A stretch of 64,000 bases of DNA from Pseudocalidococcus azoricus BACA0444 (GTDB taxonomy: Bacteria > Cyanobacteriota > Cyanobacteriia > Thermosynechococcales > Thermosynechococcaceae), in assembly GCF_031729055.1 (NCBI RefSeq), contig NZ_JAVMIP010000004.1, positions 1-64,000 of the forward strand, written 5' to 3'. The stretch's first letter is position 1. Each line of letters opens with the position of its first letter. Below are positions 19,769-29,103 of this stretch, in pieces. The position numbers were made by a program, and so were the translations under genes. The notes below the pieces were generated by a model that saw only the letters and a list, made by a program, of their open reading frames with translations, searched no databases and was not told where the DNA came from.

Positions 19769-19785
19769 CTAGAGGATGTCATAAA

Positions 19786-20352
19786 ATGCAGATAACCGCC
19801 GCTCAAAAACTGACATTTGAGGAATACCTAGCCTATGATGATGGCACTAATCTACGGTATGAATTAGTCAATGGGCAATTATTACCAATGGCTCCCCCCA
19901 AACCAAAGCATCAATTTATCGTACGAGCTTTAACTCTTGCATTTGAGCAGGAAATCTATCGTCTTAAATTGCCTAGGATGACATTAACTAATATCGGAGT
20001 CAGAACCGGATTGAGATCTTGCCGATGCCCTGATCTTTGCTTGACAACCATTGAACAGGCAAGAGAAATTGATGAAAAATCAGGAGTTTTTGAAACCCCA
20101 CCCTTACTTGCGGTTGAAGTCGTCAGTCCCAGTTCGGTTGAAGATGATTACATAACCAAACGTGATGAATACCAGGCCACGGGAATTCCTGAATATTGGG
20201 TTGTAGATGCTATCAGTGATGATTCCAGAATTACCATTCATACCCTTAAAGGTGAGGTTTATAATTTACAAGTTTTTCGTAATCAAGAGCAGTTAGTTTC
20301 TGCCACATTTCCAGAATTAAAAGTTACGGCTGAAGCAATTCTAAATGCATAA
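19786..20352 (+). CDS. Uma2 family (DUF820) putative endonuclease, copy 3
   Basis: A 188-residue paralogue of the gene just upstream, sharing the start (KLTFEEYLAYDDGT), the acidic core (CRCPDLCLT) and EVVSPSSVEDDYITKRDEYQ with IPEYWVVDA. It starts 17 bp after copy 2, with AGAGGA upstream. It ends 26 bp before flv1, so readthrough transcription into flv1 is likely. There is no evidence of a direct role in oxygen reduction; the family is usually scattered singly through the chromosome. Confidence 0.87.
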   Translation: MQITAAQKLTFEEYLAYDDGTNLRYELVNGQLLPMAPPKPKHQFIVRALTLAFEQEIYRLKLPRMTLTNIGVRTGLRSCRCPDLCLTTIEQAREIDEKSGVFETPPLLAVEVVSPSSVEDDYITKRDEYQATGIPEYWVVDAISDDSRITIHTLKGEVYNLQVFRNQEQLVSATFPELKVTAEAILNA

Positions 20353-20378
20353 ATTTCTTCTCATTGCAGGACATCTCT

Positions 20379-22118
20379 ATGACTCTGACTCAAACCCGGC
20401 CCCGTGATGTACAAGTTACCGAAATTGGCACGAATACAATTGTCTTACGGTCACGCACCTGGGAGCGGCTCAAGTTTGAAATTGAATATGGACGGCAACA
20501 GGGAACTACCTCTAATTCCTATCTGATCCAGACCGAGCAAAGTGCCTTAATCGATCCGCCGGGAGAATCGTTTACGGAGCTTTATTTAGCCGAGCTAGTA
20601 CAGCATATTTATCTCCAAAAACTGAACTATATTGTTCTGGGGCATCTCAACTCTAACCGCCTGACTACCCTAAAAACCCTGCAACACCTTGCGCCCCAGG
20701 CCATCTTTGTCTGTTCTAAACCCGGAGCCATCACTCTCAAAGCCGCCTTAGGGACAGATGTGAATGTTTGGGTTCCCCGCAATGATGCGGTTTTAGACTT
20801 GGGACAGGATCATCAACTCCAATTTATTTTTGCCCCCACGCCCCGCTGGCCCGATGGATTGTTAACCTATGATCCGGTGACGCGAATTTTATATACGGAT
20901 AAATTTTTTGGGACTCATGTCTGTGGGGATGCAGTCTATGACGAGGCCTGGAAAAAGCTGGATCAAGACCGGCGCTATTACTTTGACTGTCTCCATGCGG
21001 CCCAATCCCGTCAAGTCGAAACAGCCCTCGATAAAATTGCCACCCTCACCCCGAAAATGTATGCCCCGGCCCACGGCCCCCTTGTTCGGTTCAGCCTCAG
21101 TCGCTTAAATCATGATTATCGGCAATGGTCCCAGGAGCAAAAGGAACAAGATACAACCGTTGCACTCCTCTATGCTTCGGCCTATGGCAATACGGCGATT
21201 ATGGCCCAGGCCTTGGCGAAAGGCTTATCCGATGCTGGGATTAAAGTCGAATCTATCAACTGTGAAGCCACACCACCCAACGAAATCCAAACCATTGTCA
21301 GTGAAGCCGATGGCTTTTTGATTGGCTCTCCTACTCTCGGCGGCCATATGCCCACCCAAGTCCAAACAGCCCTGGGTCTGGTGCTCTCCCATGCGGCCAA
21401 AACAAAACTGGCCGGGGTTTTTGGTTCCTATGGCTGGAGTGGCGAGGCGGTGGATGAAATTGAAAGTAAGCTCCAAGACGCAGGGTATGCCTTGGGATTT
21501 GAAACTTTGCGGGTGAAATTTACGCCGACTGAGCAAGATTTATTGGCCTGTGAAGCCGCCGGAACCGAATTTGCCCAGGCCCTGAAGAAAGCCCGCAAAA
21601 GTCGCACGGTTCGCCAACCTGTGTTATTGGATGTGCAAGCGGATCGGACAGAGCAGGCCGTCGGGCGTGTAGTTGGTTCTCTTTGTGTCTTAACGACTCC
21701 CAGTAGTGATTTAGAGGATCTAACCCAGGCCGAGTCAGTCTTAGTCTCATGGGTTTCCCAGGCCTCCTTTAATCCCCCCGGATTGACCGTGGCCCTGAGG
21801 CGGGATTGGGCGGAAAACACCTGCCAGATTGGAGATGTTTTTGTCTTGAATATTCTCAAGGAAGGCTTAAATATCCGCCGGAGTTTTCAACAACCCCTCA
21901 AACCCGGTGCAACACCCTTGACCGAGTTGAGATTAACAGCAGCTAGTAACGGCTGTCCAGTCATTACGGATGCCTTAGCCTATTTGGAATGTCAGGTAGA
22001 ATCTCGCTTAGAATGTGGGGATCATTGGCTGGTCTATGCCGTTGTCCAGGCCGGGCATTTACTGGAGGATAATGGCTTAACGGCAATTCAACATCGCAAA
22101 TCCGGGCAGCAATATTAA
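20379..22118 (+). CDS. flv1: Flavodiiron protein Flv1-type (variant diiron site)
   Basis: The 579-residue partner of Flv3 in light-driven O2 reduction. It has the same three domains as flv3, but the first metal motif HxExDH is replaced by HLNSNR (residues 89-94: H, N, N, R). The later positions are also altered (RWPD, TDKFFG, with AHGPL kept). Lost ligands are characteristic of Flv1 and Flv4 types; pairing with an Flv3-like gene favours Flv1. Start ATG 20379 has GCAGGA at 20366-20371; the longer TTG frame at 20364 is less likely. The C-terminal flavin-reductase domain is complete. Confidence 0.9.
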   Translation: MTLTQTRPRDVQVTEIGTNTIVLRSRTWERLKFEIEYGRQQGTTSNSYLIQTEQSALIDPPGESFTELYLAELVQHIYLQKLNYIVLGHLNSNRLTTLKTLQHLAPQAIFVCSKPGAITLKAALGTDVNVWVPRNDAVLDLGQDHQLQFIFAPTPRWPDGLLTYDPVTRILYTDKFFGTHVCGDAVYDEAWKKLDQDRRYYFDCLHAAQSRQVETALDKIATLTPKMYAPAHGPLVRFSLSRLNHDYRQWSQEQKEQDTTVALLYASAYGNTAIMAQALAKGLSDAGIKVESINCEATPPNEIQTIVSEADGFLIGSPTLGGHMPTQVQTALGLVLSHAAKTKLAGVFGSYGWSGEAVDEIESKLQDAGYALGFETLRVKFTPTEQDLLACEAAGTEFAQALKKARKSRTVRQPVLLDVQADRTEQAVGRVVGSLCVLTTPSSDLEDLTQAESVLVSWVSQASFNPPGLTVALRRDWAENTCQIGDVFVLNILKEGLNIRRSFQQPLKPGATPLTELRLTAASNGCPVITDALAYLECQVESRLECGDHWLVYAVVQAGHLLEDNGLTAIQHRKSGQQY

Positions 22119-22128
22119 CACCAACTCA

Positions 22129-22407
22129 TTAAAACTGCCCCACTAACCGCTCCACCTGCTCCTTGGCCGTTTTCAAATCACAGCCCGTTAACAGCCGATA
22201 CCGTTTGATGGCTGCAATTTTCTGGCCCTGCTGCACCAAATCCCTAATCATCATTTTCTCACCCATTGTCAGAGAGACGGGATCAGCGTCATAGTCAAGG
22301 GCCGAGTTACGTTCAGCATTGATGCGATTGAGGCTAAGAAAAAAAGCCAGAACCGCTAAAGAGAGCAAAAATAACAACCCAATCCCAATGACAACCGTAA
22401 TCGCCAT
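22129..22407 (-). CDS. Small membrane protein with L7/L12 C-terminal-like helix pair
   Basis: A 92-residue protein. One N-terminal membrane segment (about residues 2-25) is followed by a soluble tail. Its end (GQKIAAIKRYRLLTGCDLKTAKEQVERLV) resembles the ribosomal L7/L12 C-terminal fold (IKxxRxxTGxxLxEAKxxVE). Such anchored L7/L12-like proteins occur in cyanobacteria with unknown function. ATG 22407 with GGGAG upstream is chosen over an in-frame TTG at 22422. It is convergent with flv1. Confidence 0.75.
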   Translation of the reverse strand: MAITVVIGIGLLFLLSLAVLAFFLSLNRINAERNSALDYDADPVSLTMGEKMMIRDLVQQGQKIAAIKRYRLLTGCDLKTAKEQVERLVGQF

Positions 22408-22512
22408 AGATTTAACTCCCAACCTGAGGCATAGGTTTATATAGGCTGTTCTGAGAGAATAGAACTGTCAAAAAAACTACCCACAAAGTATTTTTCGACT
22501 GGTCTCCCTCTG

Positions 22513-22548
22513 ATCCTAAATGAGTAACCCTAAATGAGTAACGCTATA
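22513..22548. repeat. Degenerate end of a MITE-like repeat with a short tandem duplication
   Basis: The 13-mer CCTAAATGAGTAA occurs at 22515-22527 and again at 22529-22541. The 21 bases 22528-22548, ending GTAACGCTATA, are identical in inverse orientation to 59128-59148, the left end of the complete 106-bp element described there. This looks like a decayed right end of the same element, in the spacer upstream of gmk. Confidence 0.6.
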
Positions 22549-22686
22549 TGAGCAAGACTACCGCTATTGGGGCATCTTTGGTGCGGAGGACGCATCCGTA
22601 ACCCGCTGTCGAAAATTAGTCACATTTTGATAGAAAGGTAGGGTGTCCAGTTCTTGATCGCAGTTGGGGCCAATTTTAGGAGTCTT

Positions 22687-23241
22687 ATGAGCACAACATC
22701 TGGCAAATTAGTGGTGATCACCGGCCCGAGTGGGGTTGGTAAAGGGACACTTTTACGCAAGTTTTTAGCCAAATATCCAGACACCTATTTTTCTGTCTCG
22801 GCTACCACTCGCGCCCCCCGGCCTGGGGAAATTGATGGCCAAGATTACTATTTTGTCTCAACTGAGAAATTCCAGGCCATGATTCAAGCCAATGAACTTT
22901 TGGAATGGGCCGAGTTTGCTGGCAATTTTTATGGCACCCCCCGAGATCCAGTCGTGACTCAGGTTGCCGCTAGCCGGTTAGTAATCTTAGAAATTGAACT
23001 GGCCGGAGCTAGACAAGTCCGCACCACCTATCCCCAGGCCTGCCAAATCTTTATTGCCCCCCCATCTCTAGCTGAACTCGAACGCCGGATTCGTCTGCGG
23101 GGCCAAGATTCAGAACCTGCCATCAGCCGCCGCCTCGAACGGGCCAAAATTGAACTAGAGGCTGCCCATGAGTTTGACTATCAAATCATTAACGAAGATT
23201 TAGACGTTGCTTTACGGGGCCTGGAAGGGATTGTCTGTTAA
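22687..23241 (+). CDS. gmk: Guanylate kinase
   Basis: Converts GMP + ATP to GDP + ADP. The 184-residue protein has the P-loop [11 protein letters not shown], the GMP-binding [22 protein letters not shown], the [13 protein letters not shown] segment and the lid region [15 protein letters not shown]. Start ATG 22687 has AGGAG at 22678-22682; a longer in-frame extension from 22654 is not needed for the fold. Confidence 0.96.
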   Translation: MSTTSGKLVVITGPSGVGKGTLLRKFLAKYPDTYFSVSATTRAPRPGEIDGQDYYFVSTEKFQAMIQANELLEWAEFAGNFYGTPRDPVVTQVAASRLVILEIELAGARQVRTTYPQACQIFIAPPSLAELERRIRLRGQDSEPAISRRLERAKIELEAAHEFDYQIINEDLDVALRGLEGIVC

Positions 23242-23335
23242 AGATACCAATAAAGATGCCAAGCCCTAGTAAAAAACCCCCAGGCCAGGCGCGTGAGGGC
23301 AAAATCAGATTCGTTCAATTGAGAAATAGAGGAGC

Positions 23336-23938
23336 TTAGACTGTCGCTAAATTTTGCGCCACAAAGTCCCAGTTCACCAACTTACTCAAGAAGTTTTCAA
23401 TAAAGCCAGGCCGGGCATTTTGGAAATCCAAGTAGTAGGCGTGCTCCCAAACATCCAAGGTCAGCAAAGGCACTTGCCCATGCACGAGGGGATTTTCGGC
23501 ATTAGGGGTTTTGGTCACTTTGAGGGTGCCACCTTCGGAAACCAACCAGGCCCAGCCACTGCCGAATTGGGTTGCCGCGGCGGTGGAAAATTGTTTCTTA
23601 AACTCATCAAAGCTGCCAAAGGCACTCTCAAGCCGAGCCGCTAACTCTCCCGTTGGCACACCCCCACCCGCAGGCTTGAGGGAATTCCAGAAAAAGGTAT
23701 GATTCCAGACTTGAGCCGCATTGTTGAAAATTCCGGCTTTACTGGGATCACTGAAACTAATCCGAATCACATCTTCTAAAGACTTATCGGCTAATTCCGT
23801 ATCTTGGGTGAGTTTGTTGAGATTATCCACATAGGCTTTATGGTGCTTGCCATAGTGGAATTCAAATGTCCGGCCCGACATCCCATAGGGTTCTAAGGCA
23901 CCAAAATCAAAGGGTAGAGGTGGTTGCTGAAATGCCAT
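23336..23938 (-). CDS. sodB: Superoxide dismutase, iron type
   Basis: A 200-residue Fe-SOD that disproportionates superoxide. Metal ligands are visible: H27 region ([15 protein letters not shown]), [10 protein letters not shown], and [11 protein letters not shown] (Asp and His). The Gln in [13 protein letters not shown] is in the position typical of iron rather than manganese enzymes. There is no signal peptide, so it is cytoplasmic. It is monocistronic, between gmk (convergent) and a DedA gene on the same strand. Confidence 0.96.
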   Translation of the reverse strand: MAFQQPPLPFDFGALEPYGMSGRTFEFHYGKHHKAYVDNLNKLTQDTELADKSLEDVIRISFSDPSKAGIFNNAAQVWNHTFFWNSLKPAGGGVPTGELAARLESAFGSFDEFKKQFSTAAATQFGSGWAWLVSEGGTLKVTKTPNAENPLVHGQVPLLTLDVWEHAYYLDFQNARPGFIENFLSKLVNWDFVAQNLATV

Positions 23939-24080
23939 ACGTGTTCAAGACCTCTTGTCAGAATCTAAAGTGAAAAAATGACTGGACAGAAACTGATGTG
24001 ACGGCTCAAGCCAATTTTTGCAAAACCATCAAGCCAGCTTTAACAATTCTCAATGATTCTAACACTCACCCGCAACGAGA

Positions 24081-24731
24081 CTAAATGCTAGAGCTATCGG
24101 AGGACGGAACCACTGTTTGCTGTACCCCCCTGCGATGCCGCCAGGCCGAGAAAGCAACCCAAGCCCCCAGGCCTGCCAAGGCCAACAAACTAAATTGGGC
24201 CACCCAACTAACTAAGGTTTCTAAGGAGACTAATCGCCCAGCAAAATAGGCCAAGGAGACCATCACTCCTGCCCACAAAGCCGCCCCCGCCACATTACAG
24301 AGCAAAAATTGACCATAGGGCATCTGGGAAATTCCCGCCAACGGTCCAGCAAAAATCCGTAACAAGGCGACAAACCGCCCCAGGAAAACCGCCCGGGGTG
24401 CATTACAACTAAACCGATTCCGCAAATCCTCCAGTTGGGTCACATCCAGTTTGAAAAATTCCCCAATCTTGAGCAACAACGGCCAGCCTCCCAGTCGCCC
24501 CAACCAGTAGCCAAAGTTATCCCCCAAGGTGGCCCCGAGAATCGCACAGCCCAAGACAATGGCAAAGCGCATTTCGCCACTACCGGATAAAAATCCCCCC
24601 ACAAGGACAATTGTTTCTCCTGGGAGCGGAATCCCCATATTTTCCAACATGATCCCCCCCAGGATTGTCCAATAGCCATACTCACGAGCAAAGTCTTGAA
24701 CCACATCGAGGGAAATTTCCGGCAAGAGCAT
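24081..24731 (-). CDS. DedA family membrane protein
   Basis: A 216-residue SNARE-associated/DedA-family integral membrane protein, implicated in undecaprenyl-phosphate or phospholipid translocation in other bacteria. The family signature is clear: LENMGIPLPGETIVLVGGFL, GATLGDNFGYWLGRLGG, and FLGRFVALLRIFAGPLAGISQMPYGQFL (with the FxGRFxPxxR-like motif and GxxxM). About five membrane segments are predicted. It ends with a polar tail. Confidence 0.92.
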   Translation of the reverse strand: MLLPEISLDVVQDFAREYGYWTILGGIMLENMGIPLPGETIVLVGGFLSGSGEMRFAIVLGCAILGATLGDNFGYWLGRLGGWPLLLKIGEFFKLDVTQLEDLRNRFSCNAPRAVFLGRFVALLRIFAGPLAGISQMPYGQFLLCNVAGAALWAGVMVSLAYFAGRLVSLETLVSWVAQFSLLALAGLGAWVAFSAWRHRRGVQQTVVPSSDSSSI

Positions 24732-24945
24732 AGGGGTTAGGGGTGAAAAAGGGAGAGCGTTACGGCCTAGAGCTATTTTTTACTGTAGCGGGTTTCTGAG
24801 TATGAAGAATATTTTCGTGAGATTTTTTTGACCCGCGCCAATGTGGGCCGGAATTGATCGGGGCCTGGCCAAGTTCCTTAGAATTAAGGCAGGTTAATTT
24901 TTGTTCCTGACTTCAAATTTTCCTTTCCTTCACTGTTCTGCCTAA

Positions 24946-26193
24946 ATGCTCAGCCCAGGCCCACAACCCACTTCGGGGGGATTTCTTTCCCTGCTCCACA
25001 ACCGCAACTTCCTCAAACTCTGGAGCGGGCAGATCATTTCCCAATTGGGAGACAAGATTTTCTTGGTGCTTTTAATTACCCTTGTGGTCAACTATCAGGC
25101 CCCGGCCTACTTAGCGACCTCTATGGCTTCGGCGGTGATGGTGGCGAATACCTTGCCTGCGGTTTTTTTTGGGTCGGCGGCCGGAATTTTTGTCGATCGC
25201 TATCCGAAACGTACCATTCTCAGTGTCACGAATATTTTGCGGGGGCTATTGGTGCTAACAATTCCCTTTTTACCCAATGAGTTTGCGCTGCTGTTGCTAG
25301 TGGCTTTTTTAGAGTCCATCTTGACCCAGTTTTTTGCCCCGGCGGAACAAGCGGCGATTCCCTTGCTGGTGGATGAAAAAAATCTCCTCTCCGCCAATGC
25401 CCTGTTTATTACCACCATGATGGGGTCTTTAGTCATTGGGTTTGCCATTGGGGAGCCGGTCTTGAGTTGGGCCCAAAGTTGGGGCAAGCTTGGGCGGGAG
25501 TTTTTTGTTGGGGGACTGTATATCTCGGCCGGCTTGGTCTTGAGTTGGATTCGCGTCGAGGAATCTGTCACCACCCATGAGCAAAAATGGCAGTTTATTG
25601 GGGATCTCAAAGATGGCTTTGGCTACTTACGGAAGAATAAGCTGCTCGGCCAGGCCATGCTCCAACTCACGGTTTTATATTGCGTCTTTGCGGCCTTAAC
25701 TGTCTTAGCCGTTGGTCTGGCCCAGGAAATTGGCCTGAAACCGAATCAGTTTGGCTTTCTTTTGGCTGGCTCTGGGGCCGGGTTGATCTTGGGGGCCGGC
25801 ATTTTAGGGCAGTGGGGAGAGCGTTGGTCAGATCGGCCCTTACCCCTCTATGGCTTTTTAAGTATGGCGTTTGTCCTGCTGGTCTTTGCCTTTGTGGATC
25901 GCCTCTGGCTGGGTCTGGGTTTAAGTGTGTTTTTGGGCATTGGAGCCTCGTTTATTGGTGTCCCGATGCAAACCCTGATCCAAATTAAAACTCCCCCCGA
26001 AATGCGCGGCAAAGTCTTTGGTTTTCAAAACAATATTGTCAACATTGCTCTGAGTGTCCCCTTGGCTTTGGCTGGCATTCTTGCGGATTTAGTGGGCTTG
26101 CAAGCAGTATTAGTGGGTTTAGGGATTGTCGTGGCAGTAGCGGGCATCTGGGCTTGGCAGAAAGGGCAACAGATTGTCGAAGAGAGCATTTGA
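24946..26193 (+). CDS. MFS transporter, EntS/macrolide-efflux-like (MFS_3)
   Basis: A 415-residue, about 12-helix major facilitator of the EntS/MefA group, typically exporters of siderophores or drugs. The N-terminus reads NRNFLKLWSGQIISQLGDKIFLV. The MFS A-motif-like loop is FVDRYPKR between TM2 and TM3. The second half has the matching RGKVFGFQNNIVNIALSVPLALAG segment. Substrate is unknown, and no biosynthetic genes lie nearby. It faces the minus-strand remnant gene downstream. Confidence 0.88.
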   Translation: MLSPGPQPTSGGFLSLLHNRNFLKLWSGQIISQLGDKIFLVLLITLVVNYQAPAYLATSMASAVMVANTLPAVFFGSAAGIFVDRYPKRTILSVTNILRGLLVLTIPFLPNEFALLLLVAFLESILTQFFAPAEQAAIPLLVDEKNLLSANALFITTMMGSLVIGFAIGEPVLSWAQSWGKLGREFFVGGLYISAGLVLSWIRVEESVTTHEQKWQFIGDLKDGFGYLRKNKLLGQAMLQLTVLYCVFAALTVLAVGLAQEIGLKPNQFGFLLAGSGAGLILGAGILGQWGERWSDRPLPLYGFLSMAFVLLVFAFVDRLWLGLGLSVFLGIGASFIGVPMQTLIQIKTPPEMRGKVFGFQNNIVNIALSVPLALAGILADLVGLQAVLVGLGIVVAVAGIWAWQKGQQIVEESI

Positions 26194-26251
26194 GATTGAG
26201 CGTCTGGGCCTGGGGGGTGTACATCCGGCCGGTTTCAAACATAGAGATCAT

Positions 26252-26488
26252 CTAGGGGATTTCGACGCTTGCCCCATAGGACACCCCAGGAATACAGGCA
26301 ATGGGTTCACCCTCTAACTCGCCCATAAAAAAGCCAGCCGGATCGGTGTTGTAAAACCTAGTGGCATCAAACTGGCCTGGGTTCCAACCTTCCGCCGCCG
26401 CCCAACCGGGTAATTCTGGAACCTCAGCAATAAAATTATTATCTTCCTGACTCCAGTAAATAATTACTTGATATTTGATTTGTGACAT
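26252..26488 (-). pseudogene. Chimeric gene fragment: HicB-like start joined to a GNAT acetyltransferase start
   Basis: A 78-codon frame whose first ~28 residues (KYQVIIYWSQEDNNFIAEVPELPG) are a textbook HicB antitoxin N-terminus. From about residue 34 it instead matches the beginning of a GNAT-family acetyltransferase (WNPGQFDATRFYNTDPAGFFMGELEGEPIA). It then ends after VSYGASVEIP, where the GNAT domain should continue for 200 residues. It looks like two broken genes fused by deletion. It sits between MFS and GT2 genes. A small expressed chimera cannot be excluded. Confidence 0.7.
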
Positions 26489-26497
26489 TATCAGGCC

Positions 26498-27916
26498 TTA
26501 AGCCCCGGAAGCCGCCGAACCCTCGTGGGCTGTTTTCACCCACTTCAACCGCTTAGCCCGCACCGACATCCGCAACGTCACCCCGGCCACCACCGGCAAC
26601 CAATGGAGCATATAAACCGTGGCCCGAATCGCTGAAAATACCAAGCTAACCAAATGCATCGGTAGGGCCTGGGTGCGGGGAATCGCCCGTAACATCCCAA
26701 TCACAGAAAGCGTCAAACTCAGGCTGGTCAAGGGGATTAACAGGGGGGATTTGGCCCGTAAGGCTGCCATTAAAAGGTCGGGAATTGTGGCCGTGGGAAT
26801 CCCATATTTGATCATCAGCCAGAACAACATATCTAGGCTTTTGCGGGTGCCGAGGCGATTGCGAACTAACTCTGACCAATAATCGAGATAGCTTTGATAG
26901 CCCCCTTCCGCCCAGCGATTCCGTTGATGCCAAAGTGCTTTTGCAGTCGTCACTCCTTCTTCGGATACAGCGGGATCCATGAGCAGATCAATATCCCAGG
27001 CCTGGAGGTGGAGCTGTAAACTTAAGTCCAAATCATCGGTAATTGTCGATTCATTCCAACCGCCACAATCCGCCAAGGCCGCCCGCCGGACAAACTGCCC
27101 ATTCCCCCGTAGTTCCCCCAGGCCCCCGACCGCAATTCGTTGTTGTTGAAAATAGGCATCTAAGGCCATCTCGGCGGTTTGCCCCTGAGTCCAGAAATTA
27201 ATATCACTGTTGCTAATGGCTTTACGGACTTGGACAGCCCCAACTCTCGGAGCTTGAAAACGGGTGATTACGGTTTTAACCAGGCCTGGGTCAATCACCG
27301 CATCGGCATCAAACACACCAATAATTTCACCCTGGGTCAGGGGTAAAACTTGATTCAATGCCCCCGATTTGCCGCCAGTGGCTCCCAGCCCTCGCCGTAA
27401 AACATTGAGCTGCTGATAGTCTGCTTTGAGTTGCTGAAGAATTGCCCCGGTCTCATCACTACTGTTGTCATCCACAATCCAAACATCCAGTAAGTCTGCT
27501 GGATAATCCACCCCACAGAGCGACTTCACCAAACGGGCAATCACCGCTGCTTCATTTTTGGCAGCAACAACTAAGGAAACAGACGGGAGTTGAATCGTCT
27601 CAGCTAATTCTGGTTTCGTCTCAAGCGGTAATTCAAGCCCAGATTTTGGGCGCGTTGTCACTAACCGAACTCCATGCACCGTCATCACAGTGGTTAAAGC
27701 CCAGATCAACCAAATCCCATGGGCCATGAGATGCAACCCAATCACCACCGCCCAGACTGCAGACAAAACCATCGCCGCCTTAATCCGCCGCCCATCTAAA
27801 ATTGGTTGGGGCGTGAGCGCGGCCTGGTCGGTCTCATCCACCCAATCGGTCAACAGGGCATCAAGCGGATCAAGCTCGTTGGAGGAATCGTTTTCGGGCC
27901 AGGAATTCTCCGGCAT
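26498..27916 (-). CDS. Membrane glycosyltransferase, family 2
   Basis: A 472-residue processive-type GT2. Two membrane helices near residues 50-85 precede the GT-A domain. The catalytic elements are VVAAKNEAAVIARLV, the UDP-binding DDNSSDETG, DADAVIDPG (DxD), ITDDLDLSLQL (catalytic Asp) and RNRWAEGG (QxxRW-like). Several C-terminal helices follow (~residues 355-460). This layout resembles cellulose- or hyaluronan-synthase-type enzymes that polymerise and export glycans; the sugar is unknown. Its start overlaps the 3' end of the radical SAM gene by 47 bp, so the two are co-transcribed. Confidence 0.88.
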   Translation of the reverse strand: MPENSWPENDSSNELDPLDALLTDWVDETDQAALTPQPILDGRRIKAAMVLSAVWAVVIGLHLMAHGIWLIWALTTVMTVHGVRLVTTRPKSGLELPLETKPELAETIQLPSVSLVVAAKNEAAVIARLVKSLCGVDYPADLLDVWIVDDNSSDETGAILQQLKADYQQLNVLRRGLGATGGKSGALNQVLPLTQGEIIGVFDADAVIDPGLVKTVITRFQAPRVGAVQVRKAISNSDINFWTQGQTAEMALDAYFQQQRIAVGGLGELRGNGQFVRRAALADCGGWNESTITDDLDLSLQLHLQAWDIDLLMDPAVSEEGVTTAKALWHQRNRWAEGGYQSYLDYWSELVRNRLGTRKSLDMLFWLMIKYGIPTATIPDLLMAALRAKSPLLIPLTSLSLTLSVIGMLRAIPRTQALPMHLVSLVFSAIRATVYMLHWLPVVAGVTLRMSVRAKRLKWVKTAHEGSAASGA

Positions 27917-28844
27917 AGGACACTTGATTTAAGAACCAGTACTTATCAACACCTTTGAAGAAACTGGGGATGAGGTAACACCACACCGTACAGCCTTCAC
28001 ACACCGACAACCGCCCCTGAGATTGCCGATACTCTTCCACCACTTCCGACTGCTTATAGAGGTCATAGAGTTTCCCTTCGATGGGGACACCTTTTTGGGC
28101 AAAGTGGTAGCAGGGGAGCAATAACTCGTCATTAGGGGAAATTGCAATCACCGCATCAACGGCCTTACACCGGGGATTTTGGGTGTCGTTTCCGCCAGCA
28201 CGAATTAAGGCTAGGGCTGCTTTATTGTAACCAACGTTACTATACTTCCTGGCATTCTGTTCAATGCTCTCAGCAATGGCGGGTGTCGGGTTTTTCTTGC
28301 TGTTGTAATGCTCATGGGCGGTAAAGGCCGGATTTAACCAGACCCGCACCCCTAAACGTTGCCCCAGTTCTGCCACTCCGCCAATTCGGTCATAGTTTTG
28401 GGCCGTGACAGTATGGTTGAGGACGGGATATTCACCGAGGTCTTTAGCAATTTTGACCGACTCCACTAGGGTTTCAAAGATTTTCACGCCCCGCGAGTGA
28501 TCATGGGTTTCAGCATCGGCTCCATCCAAGGAAAAGTTGAGAAAATCCACCAGGCCATGAATCTCCTTTGCCCGCTTGGGATAGAGGATCGTATTGGTGG
28601 TCATGCTGGTAACAAAGCCCAGACCCTTGGCCGTGCGATAAATTTCCGGGGCATCGGCCCGCAACAGGGGTTCACCGCCCGTAAAGTCCACATACTTTAC
28701 CCCCAGTCGCCGCAGATCCTGGAGGTTTTTCCAAATGGCTGCAAAATCCGCCTCCTGACCCGGTTCTAAGGCCCAAATATCACAAAAATGACAGCGAGCA
28801 TTACAGCGGTAGGTGAGATAGTAATTGGCAACCAATGGGGCCAT
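27870..28844 (-). CDS. Radical SAM protein with SPASM-like C-terminal cysteines
   Basis: A 324-residue radical S-adenosylmethionine enzyme. The 4Fe-4S motif CNARCHFC (CxxxCxxC) lies at residues 14-21, followed by GGEPLL and FSLDGADAETHDHSRG. A C-terminal set of cysteines (PRCKAVDAVIAIS...LPCYHF...CEGCTVWC) suggests an auxiliary cluster of the SPASM/twitch type. Substrate is unknown. Overlap with the GT2 gene suggests a joint role in modifying or making a cell-surface glycan, but that is inference. Confidence 0.88.
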   Translation of the reverse strand: MAPLVANYYLTYRCNARCHFCDIWALEPGQEADFAAIWKNLQDLRRLGVKYVDFTGGEPLLRADAPEIYRTAKGLGFVTSMTTNTILYPKRAKEIHGLVDFLNFSLDGADAETHDHSRGVKIFETLVESVKIAKDLGEYPVLNHTVTAQNYDRIGGVAELGQRLGVRVWLNPAFTAHEHYNSKKNPTPAIAESIEQNARKYSNVGYNKAALALIRAGGNDTQNPRCKAVDAVIAISPNDELLLPCYHFAQKGVPIEGKLYDLYKQSEVVEEYRQSQGRLSVCEGCTVWCYLIPSFFKGVDKYWFLNQVSYAGEFLARKRFLQRA

Positions 28845-29103
28845 AATGATAGTCCTGACGGGGTAAATGGCAAATTGGGCAAGTCAATAAATATAGGCCT
28901 TAGCCCAGCATCAAGATAGAAAATACTCAAGGAATGACCTTTGTAGGACGATGCTTGCTCAATAGTTTAAGCCAAATCTAGGGAAAGAATACAGCTAAAA
29001 TAACTGAGGATAGTTCTTTATCTGCAAAAATAAGTTCCCAAGATTCGCTTGACCTGTTTGAGATATTACCCATTATGTTGTTCGCCCGCCTGAGGAATGA
29101 TTC

